From contig NZ_CP014301.1 of the NCBI RefSeq assembly GCF_001562255.1, positions 1,798,001 to 1,862,000 of the forward strand: 64,000 nucleotides of DNA, read 5' to 3'. How positions within the stretch are numbered: position 1 is the stretch's first letter; every line of letters starts with the position of its first letter. A program made the translations under genes and the position numbers. This DNA is from Bosea sp. PAMC 26642 (GTDB lineage Bacteria > Pseudomonadota > Alphaproteobacteria > Rhizobiales > Beijerinckiaceae). The notes under the pieces were generated by a model. It ran no database searches, was not told the DNA's origin, and saw only the letters and a list, made by a program, of their open reading frames with translations. Shown here one piece after another: positions 10,080 through 20,354 of this stretch.

Positions 10080-10477
10080 AGCGCTATCTTCTCGACACCA
10101 ACATCATCTCGGACCTTATCAGGAACCCGCAGGGCAAAGCCGCGCGCCGGATTGCGGACATCGGCGATCGGGCCGTCTTCACGAGCATCATCGTGGCGGC
10201 TGAACTGCGTTATGGAGTCGAGAAGAAGGGTTCGGTCCGGTTGCGTGACGCAGTCGAAGCCATCCTTGGCGAAATCGAAGCTGCCCCCTTCGATGAGCCA
10301 GCGTCGATTGCTTACGGCGCCCTGCGCGCGTCACTGGAGGTAGGAGGGCAACCAATCGGCGGCAACGACATGCTGATCGCCGCCCAAGCCCTCGCACTTC
10401 AAGCGACACTGGTCACCGCCAACACGAGCGAGTTCGCCCGTGTCGACGACCTTAAGCTGGAAAACTGGCTGGCCTGA
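10076..10477 (+). CDS. vapC: VapC-type PIN-domain ribonuclease toxin
   Basis: A 133-residue PIN-domain endoribonuclease, the toxin partner of VapB. Acidic metal ligands are visible at Asp7 (LLDTNIISDL), Glu43 (AAELRYGV) and Asp98 (GGNDMLIAA), with VTANTSEFARV as the last conserved strand. The only sensible start is TTG at 10076, which overlaps the vapB stop codon (TTGA). Expression is therefore probably coupled to, and lower than, that of vapB. It ends 24 bases from the convergent adk stop. All key residues are present, so it is predicted to be active. Confidence 0.9.
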   Translation: MKRYLLDTNIISDLIRNPQGKAARRIADIGDRAVFTSIIVAAELRYGVEKKGSVRLRDAVEAILGEIEAAPFDEPASIAYGALRASLEVGGQPIGGNDMLIAAQALALQATLVTANTSEFARVDDLKLENWLA

Positions 10478-10501
10478 AATACGACGTGCGAGTTGCGATG
10501 C

Positions 10502-11086
10502 TCACGCTCCCGCCAGCGCCTTCTCGATCGCCGCCGTCACCGCATCGATCGGCTGCATGCCGTCGATGTCGATGACCTTGCCGCGCTTGGCGTAGTAGGG
10601 CGCCACGACTGCCGTATCACGGTTATAGGCTTCGAGCCGGGTCTTGAACACCTCCGGATCATCGTCGCGCCGCACCGGTTGCCCCGCAGCCTTGGCCTCG
10701 GCCGCGCGCTTGACGATGCGCTCGACCAGCTTGCTCTGGTCGACCTTGAGCTCCAGCACACGGTCGAGCTTCAGCCCCTTGGAAGCTAGCATCGCGTCGA
10801 GCGCCTCGGCCTGCGCCAGCGTGCGCGGAAAGCCGTCGAGGATGAAGCCTTTCTTCGCGTCGGGCTCCTCGATCCGGTCGGCGACGATGCCGATGACGAT
10901 GTCGTCGGAGACGAGATCGCCCGCATCCATGACCGCCTTCGCCTTCACGCCGATCGGGGTGCCGGCCGCGACTGCGGCACGCAGCATGTCGCCCGTGGAC
11001 AGTTGCGGAATGCCGTGCTTCGCGACGATGCGCGCCGCCTGAGTGCCTTTGCCCGCCCCCGGCGGCCCCAGAAAGATCAATCGCAT
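10502..11086 (-). CDS. adk: Adenylate kinase (short form)
   Basis: A 194-residue adenylate kinase interconverting ATP + AMP and 2 ADP in the cytoplasm. The P-loop GPPGAGKGT is at about residues 7-15, the AMP-binding segment [10 protein letters not shown] follows, then [10 protein letters not shown]. The LID is the short form without the zinc-binding insert, as usual in alphaproteobacteria. The ATG overlaps the secY stop codon by one base (TGATG), so it is co-translated with secY. Confidence 0.98.
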   Translation of the reverse strand: MRLIFLGPPGAGKGTQAARIVAKHGIPQLSTGDMLRAAVAAGTPIGVKAKAVMDAGDLVSDDIVIGIVADRIEEPDAKKGFILDGFPRTLAQAEALDAMLASKGLKLDRVLELKVDQSKLVERIVKRAAEAKAAGQPVRRDDDPEVFKTRLEAYNRDTAVVAPYYAKRGKVIDIDGMQPIDAVTAAIEKALAGA

Positions 11087-12423
11087 CAGCGCTTCGAACC
11101 CCGCAGCTTCGCCTTCTTCACCAACCCCTCATACTGATGGGCCAGCAGATGTCCATGGACTTGCGCCACGGTATCCATCGTCGTCGTCACCACGATCAGC
11201 AGCGACGTTCCGCCCAGAAGGATGATCGGTATCTGGGCATAGGTGATCATGAACTCGGGGATAAGGCAGACGATAGTCAAATAGCCGGCTCCGAGCACCG
11301 TGATGCGCGTCAGCACCCGGTCGATATGCTCGGCGGTGCGCTCGCCGGGACGGATACCCGGCATGAACCCGCCATGCTTCTTGAGGTTGTCGGCCGTCTC
11401 GACCGGATTGAACACGATCGCGGTGTAGAAGAAGCAGAAGAAGATGATCAGCGCCGCATAGAGGATCATGAACAGCGGCCGGCCATGCGCCAGATAGGTC
11501 GCCACGGTCGAGAGAAAGCCCGTGCCGCCAGAAGCCTGCGAGAAGCTCGCGATCGTCGTCGGCAGCAGCAGCAGCGAGGAGGCGAAGATCGGCGGGATGA
11601 CGCCGGCCGTGTTGAGCTTCAGGGGCAAAAACGAGGTCTGGCCCTCATACATCCGGTTGCCGACCTGGCGCTTGGGATAGTTGATCAACAGCCGGCGCTG
11701 GGCGCGCTCCATGAACACGCAGAACGCGATCACGCAGATCGCCATCACCAAGATCAAAAGCAGCAGCCCGGTCGAGATCGCGCCCTGACGGCCGAGTTCG
11801 AGCGTCTGGGCCAGCTGCGACGGAAATTCCGCGATGATGCCTGCGAAGATGATCATCGAGGTGCCGTTGCCGATGCCGCGGCTGGTGATCTGCTCGCCGA
11901 GCCAGAGCAGGAACATCGTGCCGCCGACGAGCGTGATCGTGGTCGAGAGCAGGAAGAACGGTCCCGGCTCCAGCACGAGATTGCCGGACCCCTGCAGGCC
12001 GACCGCGATGCCATAGGCCTGGAACACGGCCAGCACGAGCGTCAGGTAGCGGGTGTACTGGTTCAGGATCTTGCGGCCCTGCTCGCCTTCCTTCTTCAGC
12101 GCCTCGAAGGTCGGGATCACGCTGGAGAGCAGCTGGACGATGATCGAGGCCGAGATGTAGGGCATGATCGCGAGCGCGAAGATCGCAAGCCGGCCGACCG
12201 CGCCGCCCGAGAACATGTTGAACAGCCCGAGCACGCCCGACTGCGACTGCTTGAACAGATCGGCGACGGCATCGGGGTTCATGCCCGGCAGCGGGATATA
12301 GGTGCCGAGCCGATAGATGATCAGCGCGCCCAGCGTGAACCAGATGCGCTTCTTCAGCTCGTCCGCCTTGGCGAACGCACCGAAGTTCAGGTTTGAAGCA
12401 AGCTGTTCAGCCGCCGATGCCAT
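11086..12423 (-). CDS. secY: Preprotein translocase subunit SecY
   Basis: A 445-residue inner-membrane channel protein with ten predicted transmembrane helices, the core of the SecYEG translocon. Diagnostic segments are [14 protein letters not shown] in the plug region, [13 protein letters not shown] and [17 protein letters not shown]. It is the last classical gene of the spc operon before adk. Its partner gene secE is also in this window at about 46 kb. A 228-base leader with strong hairpins separates it from rplO. Confidence 0.98.
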   Translation of the reverse strand: MASAAEQLASNLNFGAFAKADELKKRIWFTLGALIIYRLGTYIPLPGMNPDAVADLFKQSQSGVLGLFNMFSGGAVGRLAIFALAIMPYISASIIVQLLSSVIPTFEALKKEGEQGRKILNQYTRYLTLVLAVFQAYGIAVGLQGSGNLVLEPGPFFLLSTTITLVGGTMFLLWLGEQITSRGIGNGTSMIIFAGIIAEFPSQLAQTLELGRQGAISTGLLLLILVMAICVIAFCVFMERAQRRLLINYPKRQVGNRMYEGQTSFLPLKLNTAGVIPPIFASSLLLLPTTIASFSQASGGTGFLSTVATYLAHGRPLFMILYAALIIFFCFFYTAIVFNPVETADNLKKHGGFMPGIRPGERTAEHIDRVLTRITVLGAGYLTIVCLIPEFMITYAQIPIILLGGTSLLIVVTTTMDTVAQVHGHLLAHQYEGLVKKAKLRGSKR

Positions 12424-12466
12424 GCGTCCGGTCCTTGGGTGTTGTCGATTCGGTCGTCAGACAGTC

Positions 12467-12502
12467 GAACGGCGGCCAGGGCTTCTGGCCCGGCCGCCGT
12501 TC
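12467..12502 (-). promoter_or_regulatory. Strong hairpin in the rplO-secY spacer (possible attenuator or processing site)
   Basis: A near-perfect stem (gaacggcggcc-a-gggc paired with gccc-g-ggccgccgttc, loop ttct) lies about 45 bases before the secY ATG. No T-run follows, so it is unlikely to be a simple terminator. It could be an mRNA processing or attenuation element between the ribosomal part of the spc operon and secY. Confidence 0.5.
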
Positions 12503-12536
12503 GCTGAGTCGTCATGTAAGCGCGACAGCCGGATGG

Positions 12537-12648
12537 TTCCAGATAAAAACGCAGGGCGATTTTATCTGGAAGCTGAATCCGTCTCTCAACGAAGATTGAG
12601 AGCAGGACTCGTGCGGAAAACCGGTTCCCACTTTTCCGCGTCCTGCTC
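12537..12648. repeat. Two adjacent palindromic repeats in the rplO-secY spacer
   Basis: The first palindrome has perfect 12-base arms ttccagataaaa/ttttatctggaa (12537-12548 and 12560-12571). The second pairs agcagga with tcctgct and cggaaaa with ttttccg (12600-12648). Both look like dispersed Rhizobiales intergenic elements. Here they have landed inside the spc operon, adding over 100 untranslated bases before secY. Confidence 0.75.
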
Positions 12649-12651
12649 GGC

Positions 12652-13131
12652 TCACGCCTGTGAAGCGGCAGCAGCCAGGATCTTGACCGAACCGCCGGCC
12701 TTTTCGATGGCCTCGACGGCCGACTTCGACGCACCGGCGACCTCGAAGGCGAGCTTGGCCTTCAGTTCGCCGACGCCCAGGATCTTCACGCCGTCGGTCG
12801 CCTGACGCGTGATCACACCGGCGGCGACAAGCGCCTCGATGGTGACGACGCCCTTGGCGTCGAGCTTGCCGGCTTCGACCGCCTGCTGGATCCGGCCGAG
12901 ATTGACCTCGTTCAGATCCTTGGAGAACAGATTGTGGAAGCCGCGCTTGGGCAGGCGCCGATAGAGCGGCATCTGGCCGCCCTCGAAGCCCTTGACCGCC
13001 ACGCCGGCACGGGCCTTCTGACCCTTGACGCCGCGGCCGCCGGTCTTGCCCTTGCCGGAGCCGATGCCCCGGCCGACGCGGATGCGCGACTTGTGCGCGC
13101 CTTCGTTGTCACGGATTTCTGTGAGTTTCAT
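12652..13131 (-). CDS. rplO: 50S ribosomal protein L15
   Basis: A 159-residue L15, a late-assembly protein of the large subunit. The glycine-rich RNA-threading N-terminus ([17 protein letters not shown]) and the segment [13 protein letters not shown] are diagnostic. It follows rpmD by 12 bases in the usual spc order. The intergenic gap after it, before secY, is unusually long. Confidence 0.98.
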   Translation of the reverse strand: MKLTEIRDNEGAHKSRIRVGRGIGSGKGKTGGRGVKGQKARAGVAVKGFEGGQMPLYRRLPKRGFHNLFSKDLNEVNLGRIQQAVEAGKLDAKGVVTIEALVAAGVITRQATDGVKILGVGELKAKLAFEVAGASKSAVEAIEKAGGSVKILAAAASQA

Positions 13132-13143
13132 CGAGCGATCCCC

Positions 13144-13338
13144 TCACTTCTCGTCGACGACGCGCACGAGATGCCTGACCTTGTCGATCATGCCTCGCAC
13201 GGACGGCGTATCGACCAGGGTCGAACGCTTGCGCATCTTGTTCAGGCCCAGACCGATCAGGGTCTGGCGTTGCGAGGCCTCGCGGCGGATCGGGCTGCCG
13301 ATCTGCTCGACGACGACGGTGGTTTCAGCTTTTGCCAT
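13144..13338 (-). CDS. rpmD: 50S ribosomal protein L30
   Basis: A 64-residue L30 of the large subunit, a small protein binding 5S/23S rRNA. Recognisable segments are [32 protein letters not shown] and a C-terminal [10 protein letters not shown]. The start at 13338 gives the family length. It sits between rpsE and rplO with short gaps. Confidence 0.96.
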   Translation of the reverse strand: MAKAETTVVVEQIGSPIRREASQRQTLIGLGLNKMRKRSTLVDTPSVRGMIDKVRHLVRVVDEK

Positions 13339-13348
13339 GATCCCGCCC

Positions 13349-13909
13349 TCACGCTTCTGCCACGGCGTCGGTACCGGCATCGCGGCGACGCGTCTGCAGG
13401 GACGAAACCTTGAGGTTGCGACGAGCGGCGACGCCACGCGGGCTGTCCTCGTTCTTCAGCGCGTCGAATGTCGCGCGGACGAGGTTGTAGGGGTTCGAGG
13501 AGCCGAGCGACTTCGACACCACGTCCTGCATCCCGACCGCCTCGAAGACGGCGCGCATCGGGCCGCCGGCGATGATGCCGGTACCGGCCGGGGCTGCACG
13601 CAGCACGACCTTGCCGGCGCCGTGACGGCCCTGGACGTCGTGATGGAGCGTGCGGCCTTCGCGCAGCGGAATGCGGACGAGGCCGCGCTTGGCGGCTTCC
13701 GTCGCCTTGCGGATGGCTTCCGGCACTTCACGCGCCTTGCCATGTCCGAAGCCGACGCGGCCCTTCTGGTCGCCGACGACGACGAGAGCGGCGAAGCCGA
13801 AGCGACGTCCACCCTTCACCACCTTGGCGACGCGGTTGATGTGGACCAGACGGTCCACGAATTCCGAATCGCGCTCTTCGCGATCGCGGTCACGAGGCTC
13901 TCTCGCCAT
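13349..13909 (-). CDS. rpsE: 30S ribosomal protein S5
   Basis: A 186-residue S5, which lines the mRNA entry channel and affects decoding fidelity. The dsRNA-binding-like N-domain ([18 protein letters not shown]) and the C-domain ([32 protein letters not shown]) are clear. The highly charged N-terminus ([12 protein letters not shown]) is typical of alphaproteobacteria. A 132-base untranslated gap separates it from rplR. Confidence 0.98.
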   Translation of the reverse strand: MAREPRDRDREERDSEFVDRLVHINRVAKVVKGGRRFGFAALVVVGDQKGRVGFGHGKAREVPEAIRKATEAAKRGLVRIPLREGRTLHHDVQGRHGAGKVVLRAAPAGTGIIAGGPMRAVFEAVGMQDVVSKSLGSSNPYNLVRATFDALKNEDSPRGVAARRNLKVSSLQTRRRDAGTDAVAEA

Positions 13910-14041
13910 GTCATATCCTCTTACTTGCGCGGAACGAGGCGCCAGGCCCCGCCGCTCGCTCGAGCGTCCCTGATGGAACGACGTTGAATGCGTCGCACGG
14001 AAGACCGGAAGCCGGCTCCCGCGCGACGCTGGTAATCAGGC

Positions 14042-14407
14042 TCAGAAGTTCAGCCCGCCCTCGCGGGCGGCCTCGGCCAGCGCCTTGACGCGGCCGTGAT
14101 ACATGTAGGAGCCGCGGTCGAAGACCACGTCCTTGACGCCGGCCTTGACGCCACGCTCGGCGATCAGCTTGCCGATCGCGGAGGCCGCATCGACATTCGC
14201 GCCCGACTTGATGTCGCCGCGGATGTCCTTGTCCAGCGACGAGGCGGAGGCCAGCGTGACCCCCTTCACGTCGTCGATGATCTGCGCGTAGATCTGCTTG
14301 CCGGTGCGATGCACCGAAAGGCGGGCGCGGCCATTGGCCACGGCCTTGATCGCGCGGCGGACGCGGGCCTTGCGGCGCGCAGTGTTGTCTGTCTGCTTGC
14401 TGCTCAT
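14042..14407 (-). CDS. rplR: 50S ribosomal protein L18
   Basis: A 121-residue L18 that binds 5S rRNA and anchors it to the central protuberance together with L5. The segments [18 protein letters not shown] and [21 protein letters not shown] are diagnostic. It follows rplF by 5 bases, so translational coupling is likely. Confidence 0.98.
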   Translation of the reverse strand: MSSKQTDNTARRKARVRRAIKAVANGRARLSVHRTGKQIYAQIIDDVKGVTLASASSLDKDIRGDIKSGANVDAASAIGKLIAERGVKAGVKDVVFDRGSYMYHGRVKALAEAAREGGLNF

Positions 14408-14412
14408 GGCCC

Positions 14413-14946
14413 TTACTTCTTCTTCCCTTCCTTGCGGAAGATGAACTCGCCGGCGTATTTGACGCCCTTGCCCTTGTAGGGCTCGGGTCCGCGATAGTCG
14501 CGGATTTCGGCGGCGGTCTGTCCGACCACCTGCTTGTCGATGCCGGTGATGACGATTTCGGTCGGCTTCGGCGTGACGATCGCGACACCCTCGGGGATCG
14601 CGTAGTCGATGTCGTGGCTGTAGCCGAGCGACAGCTTAAGTACCTTGCCGTTGACGGCGGCCTTGTAGCCGACGCCGTTGATCTCGAGCTTCTTCTCGAA
14701 GCCCGTGGTGGTGCCGATCACGAGGTTGGCGATGCGGGCGCGCGAGGTGCCCCAGAGCGCGCGGGCACGCTTCGACTGCGAGCGCGGCTGAACCGCGATC
14801 GAACCGTTCTCCATCGCCACCGAGACGTCGTCGGGAACGCTGAAGGAGAGCTCGCCCTTCGAGCCCTTGATCTTGACGAGCTGCCCGGCGACGTTGGCGG
14901 TGACGCCAGCGGGGACCGGAACAGGCTTCTTGCCGATACGAGACAT
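14413..14946 (-). CDS. rplF: 50S ribosomal protein L6
   Basis: A 177-residue L6 made of two related domains near the sarcin-ricin loop and the factor-binding region. It begins [15 protein letters not shown] and contains [33 protein letters not shown] and [15 protein letters not shown]. The start at 14946 is set by this conserved beginning. Confidence 0.98.
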   Translation of the reverse strand: MSRIGKKPVPVPAGVTANVAGQLVKIKGSKGELSFSVPDDVSVAMENGSIAVQPRSQSKRARALWGTSRARIANLVIGTTTGFEKKLEINGVGYKAAVNGKVLKLSLGYSHDIDYAIPEGVAIVTPKPTEIVITGIDKQVVGQTAAEIRDYRGPEPYKGKGVKYAGEFIFRKEGKKK

Positions 14947-14983
14947 TGGATTTCTCCTGAAAATGAGCGGCGCGGAAGGTCTT

Positions 14984-15379
14984 TTAGAAGACCTTGCAGA
15001 GCACTTCGCCGCCCACGTTCTGTTCGCGGGCAAGATGATCGGGCATCACACCCTTCGGCGTAGAGATGATGGTCACGCCAAGGCCGTCGGCCACGCGGGG
15101 CATCGTCTCCACCGAAGAATAGACGCGGCGGCCGGGCTTCGACACACGCGAGATCGACCGGATGACCGGCAGTCCCTCATGATACTTAAGCTCGATATCG
15201 AACTCGGTCCGGCCATTGCCGAACTCGGTCTGGGTGTAGCCGCGGATGTAGCCCTCGGACTGAAGCACGTCGAGGACGCGGGCCCTCAGCTTCGAACCGG
15301 GCGTCGAAACGCGCGACTTGCGCCGCATCTGCGCATTGCGGATGCGGGTCAGCATATCTCCAAGCGGATCAATGATCAC
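14984..15379 (-). CDS. rpsH: 30S ribosomal protein S8
   Basis: A 131-residue S8, a primary 16S rRNA-binding protein and, in other bacteria, the translational repressor of the spc operon. The N-terminus [19 protein letters not shown] is diagnostic. The start is read as GTG at 15379, with AGGGGG upstream and only 13 bases after the rpsN stop; the longer open frame overlaps rpsN and is not conserved. The C-terminus ends in GGEVLCKVF. Confidence 0.96.
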   Translation of the reverse strand: MIIDPLGDMLTRIRNAQMRRKSRVSTPGSKLRARVLDVLQSEGYIRGYTQTEFGNGRTEFDIELKYHEGLPVIRSISRVSKPGRRVYSSVETMPRVADGLGVTIISTPKGVMPDHLAREQNVGGEVLCKVF

Positions 15380-15392
15380 GATCGTGTCCCCC

Positions 15393-15698
15393 TCACCAGC
15401 TCGACTTGACGAGGCCGGGAACCAGCCCCTTGTTGCCGAGCTCGCGCAAGGCAATGCGCGACATCTTCAGCTTGCGGTAGACGGCGCGCGGACGCCCCGT
15501 GACTTCGCAGCGGTTGCGCACGCGGGTCGGAGCCGAGTTGCGCGGCAGTTCGGCCAGCTTGAGGCGAGCGAGAAAACGCTCGTCCATGGACTGGCTGTCG
15601 TCATTGGCGATCGCGAGAAGCCGCGCGCGCTTGCCCGCGAATTTCTTCACGAGAGCCTTGCGGTGGTTGTTGTTCTCGACGGAGCTTTTCTTAGCCAT
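15393..15698 (-). CDS. rpsN: 30S ribosomal protein S14 (zinc-free form)
   Basis: A 101-residue S14 of the small-subunit head. Its length and the absence of paired CxxC zinc motifs place it in the long, zinc-independent form. Diagnostic parts are [32 protein letters not shown] and a C-terminus ending GLVKSSW. It sits between rplE and rpsH. Confidence 0.97.
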   Translation of the reverse strand: MAKKSSVENNNHRKALVKKFAGKRARLLAIANDDSQSMDERFLARLKLAELPRNSAPTRVRNRCEVTGRPRAVYRKLKMSRIALRELGNKGLVPGLVKSSW

Positions 15699-15734
15699 CG
15701 ATATCTCCTGGTTTCCGCGTATGAGCGGTCAAGC

Positions 15735-16304
15735 TCACTGCCGGAACGGGAAGTTGAAGTGCTTGAGCAAGGCGCGTGCCTCGTCGTCCGACTTCGCAGT
15801 CGTGCAGACGATCACGTCCATGCCCCAAACGGCGTCGACCTTGTCGTAGTTGATCTCGGGGAACACGATGTGCTCCTTGATCCCGAGCGCGAAATTGCCG
15901 CGCCCGTCGAACGACTTCGGATTGAGACCACGGAAGTCGCGCACGCGGGGCAAGGCGATGGTGACGAGCCGGTCGACGAACTCGAACATCTTGGTCTTGC
16001 GCAGCGTGACCTTGCAGCCGACCGCCATGTTCTCGCGCAGCTTGAAGCCGGCGATGGCGAGGCGGGACTTGGTGATGACCGGCCTCTGGCCGGCGATCAA
16101 AGCGAGGTCGCCGGCAGCGTTGTCGACCTTCTTGCGGTCGGCGGTCGCTTCGCCAACGCCCATGTTGATGACGACCTTCTCGATGGTCGGCACTTCCATG
16201 GCGTTCTTGTAGCCGAACTCGGCGATCATCGCAGGGCGGACGACCTCCTCGTAATGCGTCTTCATGCGCGGCGTGAGAGCCGCCTGCTGCTGATTATCAG
16301 CCAT
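15735..16304 (-). CDS. rplE: 50S ribosomal protein L5
   Basis: A 189-residue L5 that binds 5S rRNA in the central protuberance and contacts P-site tRNA. Diagnostic segments are [37 protein letters not shown] and [16 protein letters not shown]. Its start overlaps the end of rplX by 8 bases, an unusually deep overlap implying coupled translation. Confidence 0.98.
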   Translation of the reverse strand: MADNQQQAALTPRMKTHYEEVVRPAMIAEFGYKNAMEVPTIEKVVINMGVGEATADRKKVDNAAGDLALIAGQRPVITKSRLAIAGFKLRENMAVGCKVTLRKTKMFEFVDRLVTIALPRVRDFRGLNPKSFDGRGNFALGIKEHIVFPEINYDKVDAVWGMDVIVCTTAKSDDEARALLKHFNFPFRQ

Positions 16305-16614
16305 CGATCAGATCCCCCGAACGCTTGGCGAAACGAACCTTGCGGCCGTCGTCCAGAACCTTGAAGCCGACGCGGGTCGGCTTGCCGTCCTTCGGATCGG
16401 CAACGGCCAGGTTCGACAGGTCGATGGTGGCTTCCTTCGAGATGATGCCGCCTTCGGACTGCGCAGAAGCCTTGGTGTGCTTCTTGACCATCATGACGCC
16501 GCGCACGATGGCGCGGGCGTCCTTCGGGATCACCTGGAGCACTTCGCCGGCCTTGCCCTTGTCACGGCCGGCCAGCACGACGACCTTGTCGCCCTTCTTG
16601 ATTTTCGCAGCCAT
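16297..16614 (-). CDS. rplX: 50S ribosomal protein L24
   Basis: A 105-residue L24, an assembly initiator of the large subunit near the exit tunnel. The KOW motif [20 protein letters not shown] at the N-terminus is diagnostic. Its ATG overlaps the rplN stop codon by one base (TGATG), and its end overlaps rplE by 8 bases, so rplN-rplX-rplE form a tightly coupled block. Confidence 0.98.
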   Translation of the reverse strand: MAAKIKKGDKVVVLAGRDKGKAGEVLQVIPKDARAIVRGVMMVKKHTKASAQSEGGIISKEATIDLSNLAVADPKDGKPTRVGFKVLDDGRKVRFAKRSGDLIDG

Positions 16615-16982
16615 CAAAGCACCTCTGGCGCAAGCGAGATGATCTTCATGTGGTTCTTGGCACGCAATTCGCGCGGAACCGGTCCGAAGATGCGGGTGCC
16701 GACAGGCTCCTTCTGGTTGTTGATCAGCACGGCCGCATTGCGGTCGAACCGGATCACCGAACCATCGGCGCGCTTGACGTCCTTGGCGGTGCGAACGACG
16801 ACCGCCTTCATGACGTCGCCCTTCTTCACGCGGCCGCGGGGAATGGCTTCCTTGATCGAGACGACAATGATGTCGCCGATGCGGGCATAACGCCGCTTCG
16901 ACCCGCCGAGAACCTTGATGCACATCACGCGACGGGCGCCGGAATTATCCGCGACCTCGAGATTCGTTTGCACCTGGATCAT
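16614..16982 (-). CDS. rplN: 50S ribosomal protein L14
   Basis: A 122-residue L14, which bridges to the small subunit. It begins [20 protein letters not shown] and contains [16 protein letters not shown] and [15 protein letters not shown]. It is the first gene after a 211-base gap following rpsQ; no gene or clear promoter was recognised in that gap. Confidence 0.98.
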   Translation of the reverse strand: MIQVQTNLEVADNSGARRVMCIKVLGGSKRRYARIGDIIVVSIKEAIPRGRVKKGDVMKAVVVRTAKDVKRADGSVIRFDRNAAVLINNQKEPVGTRIFGPVPRELRAKNHMKIISLAPEVL

Positions 16983-17193
16983 GGCCTTGATCCTTCCAGT
17001 GTGTATCAGCGCGGTTTCCCGGCCGCATGAGCGCTGCCGGGACTACGACTGACGGGGGTCGATCGCCCCCTGGCCTCAAAACAAAGCATGGACCGCAAAA
17101 GTGGCTTTCACCCTTGCGGCTTGAACATGCCCGACTCTTAAATTCGCGCCCTCCCCGCCCGACATGATTCGGACGGAAGGAAGCCGCGTTGAC

Positions 17194-17436
17194 TTACGCC
17201 TTGGGAGCGCCGTCGAGCAAAACCCAGCTTTTCAGCTTGGAAATGGGCTTGGACTCCTCGATCCAGACCTGGTCCCCGACCTTGACCACCTGCGCCTCGT
17301 CATGGGCGTGATAGTTCTTGGTGCGGCGAACGGTCTTCTTGAGCAGCGGGTGCGTATAACGCCGCTCGACCTTCACCACAACAGTTTTGTTTTGCTTGTC
17401 GCTGACGACGACGCCCTGCAGCACGCGCTTCGGCAT
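17194..17436 (-). CDS. rpsQ: 30S ribosomal protein S17
   Basis: An 80-residue S17, an OB-fold protein that binds 16S rRNA early in assembly. Diagnostic segments are [18 protein letters not shown] and [20 protein letters not shown]. It follows rpmC after 11 bases and is the last gene before the long rpsQ-rplN spacer. Confidence 0.98.
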   Translation of the reverse strand: MPKRVLQGVVVSDKQNKTVVVKVERRYTHPLLKKTVRRTKNYHAHDEAQVVKVGDQVWIEESKPISKLKSWVLLDGAPKA

Positions 17437-17447
17437 GGTCTAACTCC

Positions 17448-17660
17448 TCAGGCGCTCGCCGCGACGGTCTTCGACCGCTGCAGCGTTTTGATGCGGGCGA
17501 TGTCCTTGCGCACTTCGGTGACGCGCGAGGTGTTCTCGAGCTGGCCGGTGGCGCGCTGGAATCGCAGGTTGAACTGCTCCTTCTTCAGCTTCAGGAGCTC
17601 GTCCTGAAGCAGGTCCACGCTCATGGACTTCAGGTCGGACAGGCGTTGTGCGGTCTTCAT
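17448..17660 (-). CDS. rpmC: 50S ribosomal protein L29
   Basis: A 70-residue two-helix protein at the tunnel exit, part of the docking site for signal recognition particle and trigger factor. The sequence [20 protein letters not shown] and [13 protein letters not shown] are the family signatures. It lies between rplP and rpsQ with 11-base gaps. Confidence 0.97.
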   Translation of the reverse strand: MKTAQRLSDLKSMSVDLLQDELLKLKKEQFNLRFQRATGQLENTSRVTEVRKDIARIKTLQRSKTVAASA

Positions 17661-17671
17661 GTCGTCCTCCC

Positions 17672-18085
17672 TTACTCGGCGATGCGCTGGATGAAGCGGG
17701 TCTTGATCGGCAGCTTGGCGGCGCCGAGGCGCATGGCCTCGCGCGCGGTATCCTCCGGCACGCCGTCGATCTCGAACATGATCCGGCCCGGCTTGACCTT
17801 GGCTGCCCAGAATTCAGGCGCGCCCTTGCCCTTGCCCATGCGGACTTCGGTCGGCTTCTTCGACACCGGAACGTCCGGGAAGATCCGGATCCAGACGCGG
17901 CCGGCGCGCTTCATGGCACGGGTGATCGCGCGGCGGGCCGCCTCGATCTGCCGGGCGGTGACGCGCTCGGGCTCCTGGGCCTTGAGGCCGAACTGGCCGA
18001 AATTCAGGTCCGTGCCGCCCTTGGCGACGCCGGAAATGCGCCCCTTGAACTGCTTGCGGAACTTGGTCTTCTTTGGTTGCAACAT
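17672..18085 (-). CDS. rplP: 50S ribosomal protein L16
   Basis: A 137-residue L16 near the A-site tRNA elbow. It begins [16 protein letters not shown] and contains [31 protein letters not shown] and [16 protein letters not shown]. It lies 18 bases downstream of rpsC in the S10 operon. Confidence 0.98.
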   Translation of the reverse strand: MLQPKKTKFRKQFKGRISGVAKGGTDLNFGQFGLKAQEPERVTARQIEAARRAITRAMKRAGRVWIRIFPDVPVSKKPTEVRMGKGKGAPEFWAAKVKPGRIMFEIDGVPEDTAREAMRLGAAKLPIKTRFIQRIAE

Positions 18086-18103
18086 GGCTTTTCTCGATCA
18101 GCC

Positions 18104-18811
18104 TTATGCATGCTCGCGACGATTGCCACCGCCGGAGCGGCCGCCTTCGTCTGCCATGCGCTTGTCCTGGGCCATCGGATCGTGCTCGAGGATCTCGCCC
18201 TTGAAGATCCAGACCTTGATCCCGCACGTGCCGTAGGTGGTGAAGGCGGTGCCGACGCCGTAATCGACGTCCGCGCGCAGGGTGTGCAGCGGCACGCGAC
18301 CTTCGCGATACCACTCCAGCCGCGCGATTTCGGCGCCGCCGAGACGGCCCGAGCAGTTGATGCGGATGCCCTCGGCGCCCAGACGCATGGCCGACTGGAC
18401 GGCCCGCTTCATGGCGCGACGGAAGGCGACGCGACGCTCGAGCTGCTGCGCGATCGAATCGGCGACCAGCGTGGCGTCGATCTCGGGCTTACGCACCTCG
18501 ACGATGTTGATCGTCACATCGGCCTTGGTCAGCTTCATCACCGACTTGCGCAGCTTCTCGATGTCGGCGCCCTTCTTGCCGATCACCACGCCCGGACGCG
18601 CCGAGTGAATGGTGACGCGGCACTTCTTGTGCGGGCGCTCGATGATGATCTTCGAGATCGCGGCCTGCTTGAGCATCTTCATGAGGGAGGCGCGGATCGC
18701 CATGTCCTCATGCAGAAGCTTGCCGTACTCGCCCTTCTGGGCGAACCAGCGCGAATCCCAGGTGCGGTTGATGCCGAGGCGGAAACCGATCGGATTGATT
18801 TTCTGACCCAT
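18104..18811 (-). CDS. rpsC: 30S ribosomal protein S3
   Basis: A 235-residue S3 at the mRNA entry tunnel, part of the ribosomal helicase. It starts [14 protein letters not shown]. The KH domain has the [11 protein letters not shown] loop, and the C-terminal domain includes [20 protein letters not shown] and the [15 protein letters not shown] segment. A polar, Gly/Arg-rich tail ([15 protein letters not shown]) ends it. Confidence 0.98.
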   Translation of the reverse strand: MGQKINPIGFRLGINRTWDSRWFAQKGEYGKLLHEDMAIRASLMKMLKQAAISKIIIERPHKKCRVTIHSARPGVVIGKKGADIEKLRKSVMKLTKADVTINIVEVRKPEIDATLVADSIAQQLERRVAFRRAMKRAVQSAMRLGAEGIRINCSGRLGGAEIARLEWYREGRVPLHTLRADVDYGVGTAFTTYGTCGIKVWIFKGEILEHDPMAQDKRMADEGGRSGGGNRREHA

Positions 18812-18821
18812 CGTTCTCTCC

Positions 18822-19205
18822 TCAGGCCTTGGCCGCGGCGACTTCGCGCACGATGATCGTGATGTTCGCGAACGGCTTCAGGATGCGCGCGCCACGGCCG
18901 CGGGCGCGGGCATGGAAGCGCTTCATGACCAGCGCCTTGCCGACGAAGGCCTGCGCCACGACGAGATCGTCGACGTCGAGATCATGGTTGTTCTCGGCAT
19001 TGGCGATGGCGCTCTGCAGGCACTTGCGCACGTCCAGCGAGATCCGCTTGCGCGAGAACTCGAGGTCGGCGAGCGCCGTCGAGACCTTCTTGCCACGAAT
19101 GAGCTGGGCGAGAAGGTTCAGCTTCTGCGGGCTGACGCGAAGGTTGCGGGCGACCGCGACGGCTTCGTTGTCAGGCAGCGCACGGGGGAATGATGTTTTT
19201 CCCAT
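18822..19205 (-). CDS. rplV: 50S ribosomal protein L22
   Basis: A 127-residue L22, whose extended loop lines the nascent-peptide tunnel and is a known site of macrolide resistance. The segments [17 protein letters not shown] and the loop [20 protein letters not shown] are intact and of wild-type form. It lies 3 bases after rpsS. Confidence 0.98.
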   Translation of the reverse strand: MGKTSFPRALPDNEAVAVARNLRVSPQKLNLLAQLIRGKKVSTALADLEFSRKRISLDVRKCLQSAIANAENNHDLDVDDLVVAQAFVGKALVMKRFHARARGRGARILKPFANITIIVREVAAAKA

Positions 19206-19208
19206 GGC

Positions 19209-19487
19209 TTACTTCCTCTTCGCCTTCTTGTCGGCGGCGTGGCCGTGGAAGGTGCGCGTCGGCGAGAACTCGCCGAACTTGTGGCCCACCATTTCCTCGG
19301 ACACGGACACCGGCACATGCTTGTGGCCGTTGTAGACGCCGAACGTCAGACCGACGAACTGCGGAAGGATCGTGGAGCGGCGGCTCCAGATCTTGATGAC
19401 CTCCGACCGGCTCGCCGAACGGGCGACCTCGGCCTTTTTCAGAAGGTATCCGTCGACAAACGGACCTTTCCAAAGCGAACGCGCCAT
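19209..19487 (-). CDS. rpsS: 30S ribosomal protein S19
   Basis: A 92-residue S19 that forms a complex with S13 in the small-subunit head. It begins [18 protein letters not shown] and contains [18 protein letters not shown] and [19 protein letters not shown]. It follows rplB by 8 bases. Confidence 0.98.
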   Translation of the reverse strand: MARSLWKGPFVDGYLLKKAEVARSASRSEVIKIWSRRSTILPQFVGLTFGVYNGHKHVPVSVSEEMVGHKFGEFSPTRTFHGHAADKKAKRK

Positions 19488-19495
19488 GACGGACC

Positions 19496-20338
19496 TCAGT
19501 TCTTCTTCTTGCGGGCGTGACGGCTCGACACGATGAACGTATCGGTCCGCTTGTTCGAGCGGGTCTTCTTACCCTTGGTCGGCTTGCCCCAGGGGGTGAC
19601 CGGGTGACGACCGCCCGAGGTGCGGCCTTCGCCGCCGCCATGGGGGTGATCGACAGGGTTCATCGAGACGCCGCGGTTATGCGGACGACGGCCGAGCCAG
19701 CGCGAGCGACCCGCCTTGCCGTCGTTCCTGTTCATGTGGTCGGGGTTGGAAACCGCGCCCACGGTGGCATAGCACAGGCCGCTGATCAGGCGCTGTTCGC
19801 CCGAGTTCAGGCGGACGATGACATAGCCCTGGTCGCGACCGACGATCTGGGCGTAGTTGCCCGCGGACCGGGCGAGCTGCCCGCCCTTGCCGATCTTCAG
19901 CTCGAGATTGTGGACGATCGTGCCGATCGGCAGCGAACCCATCGGGGCCGCATTGCCGGGCTTCACGTCGACCGACGGTCCCGAGATCACGCTGTCGCCG
20001 ACGGCGAGGCGCTGCGGCGCGATGATGTAGGCCTGCTCGCCGTCGCTGTACTTGATCAGCGCGATGAAGGCCGAGCGGTTGGGATCGTACTCGATCCGCT
20101 CGACGACCGCCGGAATGCCATCCTTGCCGCGACGCTTGAAGTCGATCAGGCGAAGCGTCCGCTTGTGTCCACCGCCGCGGAAGCGGACGGTGATGCGGCC
20201 GAGATTGTTGCGGCCGCCCGAAGACGACTTGCCTTCGGTCAGCACCTTCAGCGGCTTGCCCTTATAGAGCTCGCTGCGGTCGACGATCACGAGCTGGCGA
20301 AGGCTCGGCGTGGTCGGCTTGAAACTCTTCAAAGCCAT
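19496..20338 (-). CDS. rplB: 50S ribosomal protein L2
   Basis: A 280-residue L2, required for subunit association and peptidyl-transferase activity. The C-terminal hallmark [15 protein letters not shown] contains the His residue important for activity. Other diagnostic segments are [17 protein letters not shown] and [17 protein letters not shown]. It lies between rplW and rpsS. Confidence 0.98.
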   Translation of the reverse strand: MALKSFKPTTPSLRQLVIVDRSELYKGKPLKVLTEGKSSSGGRNNLGRITVRFRGGGHKRTLRLIDFKRRGKDGIPAVVERIEYDPNRSAFIALIKYSDGEQAYIIAPQRLAVGDSVISGPSVDVKPGNAAPMGSLPIGTIVHNLELKIGKGGQLARSAGNYAQIVGRDQGYVIVRLNSGEQRLISGLCYATVGAVSNPDHMNRNDGKAGRSRWLGRRPHNRGVSMNPVDHPHGGGEGRTSGGRHPVTPWGKPTKGKKTRSNKRTDTFIVSSRHARKKKN

Positions 20339-20354
20339 GATGCAGATCCTCCCT

